Source: an uncultured Bacteroidales bacterium (GTDB lineage Bacteria > Bacteroidota > Bacteroidia > Bacteroidales > Muribaculaceae). Taken from it: a stretch of DNA of 9,725 nt. A program made the translations under genes and the position numbers. Positions within the stretch are counted from its first letter, which is position 1; each line of letters begins with the position of its first letter. Below the pieces are notes generated by a model. It saw only the letters and a list, made by a program, of their open reading frames with translations. It made no database searches and was not told the DNA's origin. Below, piece by piece: positions 7,301-9,725 of the stretch. The stretch lies in assembly GCA_900549375.1 (NCBI GenBank), contig URNY01000102.1:1-9725 (forward strand), read 5' to 3'.

Positions 7301-7342
7301 AATTTCGCAATAATGTCATATCAGAGATCCCATTGGTTGCGT

Positions 7343-7367
7343 GGACGCAATATATTGCAAAGCGTCC
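7343..7367. repeat. Interrupted palindrome (unit 2 of the doublet)
   Basis: This second unit has the same palindrome carrying a 5-base insertion near one arm, so the outer arms GGACGC (7343-7348) and GCGTCC (7362-7367) still pair around the inner GCAATATATTGC. The tetranucleotide GTAG seen beside unit 1 is not present here (CCCG instead). It looks like a diverged or differently formed copy of unit 1, in direct orientation as judged from the shared TGCGT flank. Confidence 0.75.
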
Positions 7368-7382
7368 CGGGGTTTGATGCGT

Positions 7383-7402
7383 GGACGCAATATATTGCGT
7401 CC
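7383..7402. repeat. Perfect 20-bp palindrome (unit 1 of the doublet)
   Basis: GGACGCAATATATTGCGTCC is identical to its own reverse complement. As RNA it would fold into an 8-bp stem with a TATA loop. It begins directly after the GH92 TAG stop codon (7405-7403) on the minus strand, so the hairpin would form at the very end of that message. There is no clear U-run after it, so a 3'-end protecting or attenuating role is as likely as factor-independent termination. Confidence 0.85.
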
Positions 7403-9725
7403 CTACCGCGCTGTCCAATCGATTTCAAGCGTGTTGCGGGCCATCGAGAGGATGATGGGGAGGCGGTCGTTGTCGCTTATCGTCAGCGCGGCGCCTTCGG
7501 CGTCGACTGCGCGGAGCACCGGGCCTAACGCCGGATCAGTCTCGCGTCCCTTCAGCTCATAGCGCACTCCCCCGTAGGTCATGGAGCCGGCGCGAAGTTC
7601 GCGGAGGGCGCGGCGCGAAATCATGGCGAAGGTCTCGTTGTCGGGAAGCCCTATGTCGTTGCCGTCTTCCGGCATCAGGAAGCTGAGCGAGTTGCCGTTT
7701 TCCACAGCTTCGCGACTCATCCGATAGCTGCCGCGCCACCATTTGAGGTTCCGCTCTATCCCCCAGTGAAGCGTGACCGCTCCGTCGCTTTCAGGCGTGA
7801 AGACATAACGGAAGCGGCGCGTCTGTCCGTGAAGCTTGTACACGAAGCGCAGTGTGTCACCCTGCTCGGCAGGAGCCACGGCGCCGCCCTTCCCCTCCGT
7901 TTTCTTCACATCTTTATTCGCGGCCATAGCCCGGTGTTCATAGCCGGGAGCGGAAAGTGCCGGCATGTCGGGCAGGAGCGACGCACCCCACTTTCCGGGC
8001 TTCTTCCCCATCCGCAGGCGGAGCGTGCCGCCGCGCATTATGTCGGCATGGCGTATGGCCGACCATGGATATGGTTTGCCGTCGAGCGTGGCATCTACGA
8101 TAAACCGCCGGCTGTCGGAAAGGTCTTCGGCCACGATGCGGAACTTGCGGCCGTTGGCGAGTCCATATTCCGCAGATTTCACCAACGGCGTATGAATCAG
8201 ATAATAATCCTGTCCGGCATTCGGATAGAGTCCGGTGATATGGAAGGCCAGCCAGGAGGACATGGCGCCGGAATCATCGTTGCCTGGAAGTCCGCGGGGC
8301 GTGTCGTTATAATTCTCTTCGATTATCCGGCCTACGGTCTCGCCGCTGAGGTCCGGACGCCCTATCCAGTGATAGAGACAGGGGCTGAGGAACGAGGGCT
8401 CGTTGTTGACGTTGAAATAGCCGGAGCCGAAGAATTTGTCGAGACGGCGTCCGAATGCTTCGGGTCCGCCGCATTTGGCAATCAGTCCGGGCACATCGTG
8501 CGGTATGCTCAGCGAATATTCCCAGGAGGAAGCCTCATAGAAGAACATGCTCCACCAGGGGGTGTACCATGGCCCTTCGAACGTGACAGGCGTATACCGG
8601 AACCGAGGTTGACGAAGTTTGGAATGTCCGTAGGGAATGCTGTCGAGCCAGCGTCCCGCAGCATCGCGGGGCATGATGAATCCCGTCGCGCCGTCGTGGG
8701 TATAACCGTCGCGCCAGAGGTTTTTCCAGCGCTCCGACTGCCGCAGGTATTTTTCAGCCGTCTGCTCATGTCCGAGACCTTTGGCAACCTGATATATCGC
8801 ATAGTCGCAATATGAATATTCCACGGTGCGGTTGCCGGCGCGGTCGATGCCGTGGGGCACATATCCGAAGCGGTTGTATTCCTCGAGACCGCCTCGACCC
8901 TCGGCCTCGGCATTGCCGCCGGGCGACACTTCGGCATCCCTGCGCATGGCGGCGAGAGCGGCCTCATAGTCGATGCCGTCGAGACCCTTCACGAATGCGT
9001 CGGCAAGCACTATCTCGGCGTTGGAGCCGCCTTGCGTGCGCCCGTTGGCGTTGCCGCTGCGGGCATCCGGCATAAAGCCGTCGCGGCGGCAGATGTTGAT
9101 GAGTGAATTCACGATGTCGCGCTCCCTCGCAGGGTCGATCAGGGTTATCAGCGGCAACGAAGTGCGGTAGGTGTCCCAGATTGCATAGAAGTCATCGTAA
9201 TAGGGCACGGGATCCTTCCATAACGGATTCTCTCCGGTGCGGTCCGATGGCATTATCATAGTGTGATAAAGCGCGGTGTAGAACATCCGCTTGAGCCGGT
9301 CGGGAGTGTCGGGATGCAGGCGTATCTTTGAGAGGAGCGCATTCCATTCGCTCAGGAGCGAGGCGCGGATCTCCTCGAAACTCTTGCCTGAAACGGCGGC
9401 CTGCAGATTCTCCCTTGCTTTCCGTTCGCTGAGGAATGAGATGCCTATATCGACACGCAAAGTGTCGGTGCCCTGCGCAAAGCGCAACAAGGCTCCTGTC
9501 TTTTCTCCGGAGTCATATTGGCTCTTCGCCCCGGAGATCTTCTCCCCTTTCCATGTGGCTGTCTCAACGGCGGGGCGATCGGTGCGGAGACAGAAATAGA
9601 CGGTGTATGCGCGGCCGTTGTTCCAGCCGCCGCGAATGCGGCTGTAGCCTGTCACCTCCGTAGGTGAGACCACCTGCACCTCGGAACCGACGAACTGCTG
9701 GGCTTCGCGCGCGTCGGGCACGGGG
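7403..9725 (-). CDS. GH92 family alpha-mannosidase with C-terminal extension (5' end off the right edge)
   Basis: About 773 residues of a second GH92 exo-alpha-mannosidase; the frame is open at the right edge, so the signal peptide and roughly the first 150-180 residues are missing. Numbering from the codon at 9721: the N-terminal beta-sandwich ends near 110, then the helical barrel has FYTALYHTMIMPSD (147-160), DDFYAIWDTYRT (176-187), DGFMPDARSGN (214-224), YEASSWEYSLSIPHDVPGL (395-413), with E396 in the place of the family's general-acid segment, NNEPSFLSPCLYHWIG (439-454) and GNDDSGAMSSW (480-490), the acidic pair D482/D483 of the catalytic-base region. A linker at about 590-620 leads to a further module of about 150 residues (622-772) containing HWGIERNLKWW (652-662) and ending IDWTAR; it is not part of the usual GH92 fold. 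The TAG stop at 7405-7403 lies inside the GTAG of a REP-like repeat. It is 119 bp upstream of the GH28 gene on the same strand. Confidence 0.94.
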   Translation of the reverse strand, partial: PVPDAREAQQFVGSEVQVVSPTEVTGYSRIRGGWNNGRAYTVYFCLRTDRPAVETATWKGEKISGAKSQYDSGEKTGALLRFAQGTDTLRVDIGISFLSERKARENLQAAVSGKSFEEIRASLLSEWNALLSKIRLHPDTPDRLKRMFYTALYHTMIMPSDRTGENPLWKDPVPYYDDFYAIWDTYRTSLPLITLIDPARERDIVNSLINICRRDGFMPDARSGNANGRTQGGSNAEIVLADAFVKGLDGIDYEAALAAMRRDAEVSPGGNAEAEGRGGLEEYNRFGYVPHGIDRAGNRTVEYSYCDYAIYQVAKGLGHEQTAEKYLRQSERWKNLWRDGYTHDGATGFIMPRDAAGRWLDSIPYGHSKLRQPRFRYTPVTFEGPWYTPWWSMFFYEASSWEYSLSIPHDVPGLIAKCGGPEAFGRRLDKFFGSGYFNVNNEPSFLSPCLYHWIGRPDLSGETVGRIIEENYNDTPRGLPGNDDSGAMSSWLAFHITGLYPNAGQDYYLIHTPLVKSAEYGLANGRKFRIVAEDLSDSRRFIVDATLDGKPYPWSAIRHADIMRGGTLRLRMGKKPGKWGASLLPDMPALSAPGYEHRAMAANKDVKKTEGKGGAVAPAEQGDTLRFVYKLHGQTRRFRYVFTPESDGAVTLHWGIERNLKWWRGSYRMSREAVENGNSLSFLMPEDGNDIGLPDNETFAMISRRALRELRAGSMTYGGVRYELKGRETDPALGPVLRAVDAEGAALTISDNDRLPIILSMARNTLEIDWTAR

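Larger units (their letters stand above)
7338..7406. repeat. REP-like palindromic repeat doublet in the GH92-GH28 gap
   Basis: A 21-base segment occurs twice without mismatch, at 7338-7358 and 7378-7398, exactly 40 bases apart. Each copy contains most of a GC-flanked, AT-centred palindrome. Read on the minus strand, the first unit is GTAG (7406-7403) followed at once by the perfect palindrome, the layout of REP elements recognised by RAYT (TnpA-REP) transposases. The unit fills much of the 119-bp gap between the end of the GH92 gene and the GH28 gene. No RAYT gene is in this window. The doublet could fold into one or two hairpins in the message and limit read-through from the GH92 gene. Assignment as REP-like rests on architecture alone. 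Confidence 0.7.

Noticed and set aside
7284..7418. N-terminal extension of the GH28 protein starting at 7418
   Set aside because: The extra 45 residues come from reading through the palindromic repeats and the -7 box. The internal ATG at 7283 begins a typical signal peptide, so the extension is not translated in my view.
7766..8815. A 349-codon plus-strand frame opposite the right GH92 gene
   Set aside because: It overlaps the well-supported catalytic barrel of GH92, has no recognisable domain and no promoter-like sequence, so it is a shadow frame.
1..9725. Search for a CRISPR array, tRNA, rRNA, SusC/SusD pair, regulator or insertion sequence
   Set aside because: None was seen. Gaps between genes are all under 120 bp, and every larger stretch is accounted for by the six genes listed.

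Overview
The window looks like a glycan-degradation region from a Bacteroidota genome, most likely order Bacteroidales. Reasons seen in the sequence: several secreted glycoside hydrolases with short Sec signal peptides, MKKF-type starts without clear Shine-Dalgarno sequences, TAnnTTTG-type -7 promoter boxes, and a C-terminal tail on one enzyme that resembles the sorting tails of this phylum. The GC-rich coding sequence would suit a Muribaculaceae- or Alistipes-like genome, but family-level placement is a guess.

Layout, left to right. (1) 1-977, minus: the N-terminal third of a secreted GH92 alpha-mannosidase that runs off the left edge. (2) 1048-2169, plus: an integral membrane acyltransferase of the HGSNAT/NagX (COG4299, DUF5009-like) family, divergent from gene 1 across a 70-bp gap that holds a candidate promoter. 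(3) 2170-4881, minus: a 903-residue secreted modular enzyme with a TIM-barrel-like glycosidase domain, ricin-type beta-trefoil, FN3, LamG-like domain and sorting-tail-like C-terminus. Its stop codon directly abuts the stop of gene 2. (4) 4937-5857, minus: a cytoplasmic PfkB-family sugar or cyclitol kinase. (5) 5901-7283, minus: a secreted GH28 family right-handed beta-helix glycosidase with altered motifs. (6) 7403-9725, minus: a second GH92 mannosidase, missing its N-terminus at the right edge, with a C-terminal extension not typical of GH92.

Genes 6, 5, 4 and 3 lie head to tail on the minus strand with gaps of 119, 43 and 55 bp. They could be one operon read right to left. However, recognisable -7 boxes precede genes 5 and 4, and a palindromic repeat doublet sits between 6 and 5, so several transcription units are also possible. 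No SusC/SusD pair, regulator, RNA gene, CRISPR array or transposase is visible.

Working model (inference): the secreted GH92, GH28 and modular enzymes trim a complex glycan. The acyltransferase may modify an amino sugar or glycan across the inner membrane, and the kinase traps a released small sugar or polyol in the cytoplasm. The substrate cannot be read from the sequence.

The most unusual items are the REP-like palindrome doublet at 7338-7406, whose GTAG tetranucleotide also supplies the GH92 stop codon; the C-terminal module of that GH92; the unassigned catalytic domain of the modular enzyme; and the GH28 lacking the family's usual His and RIK motifs.
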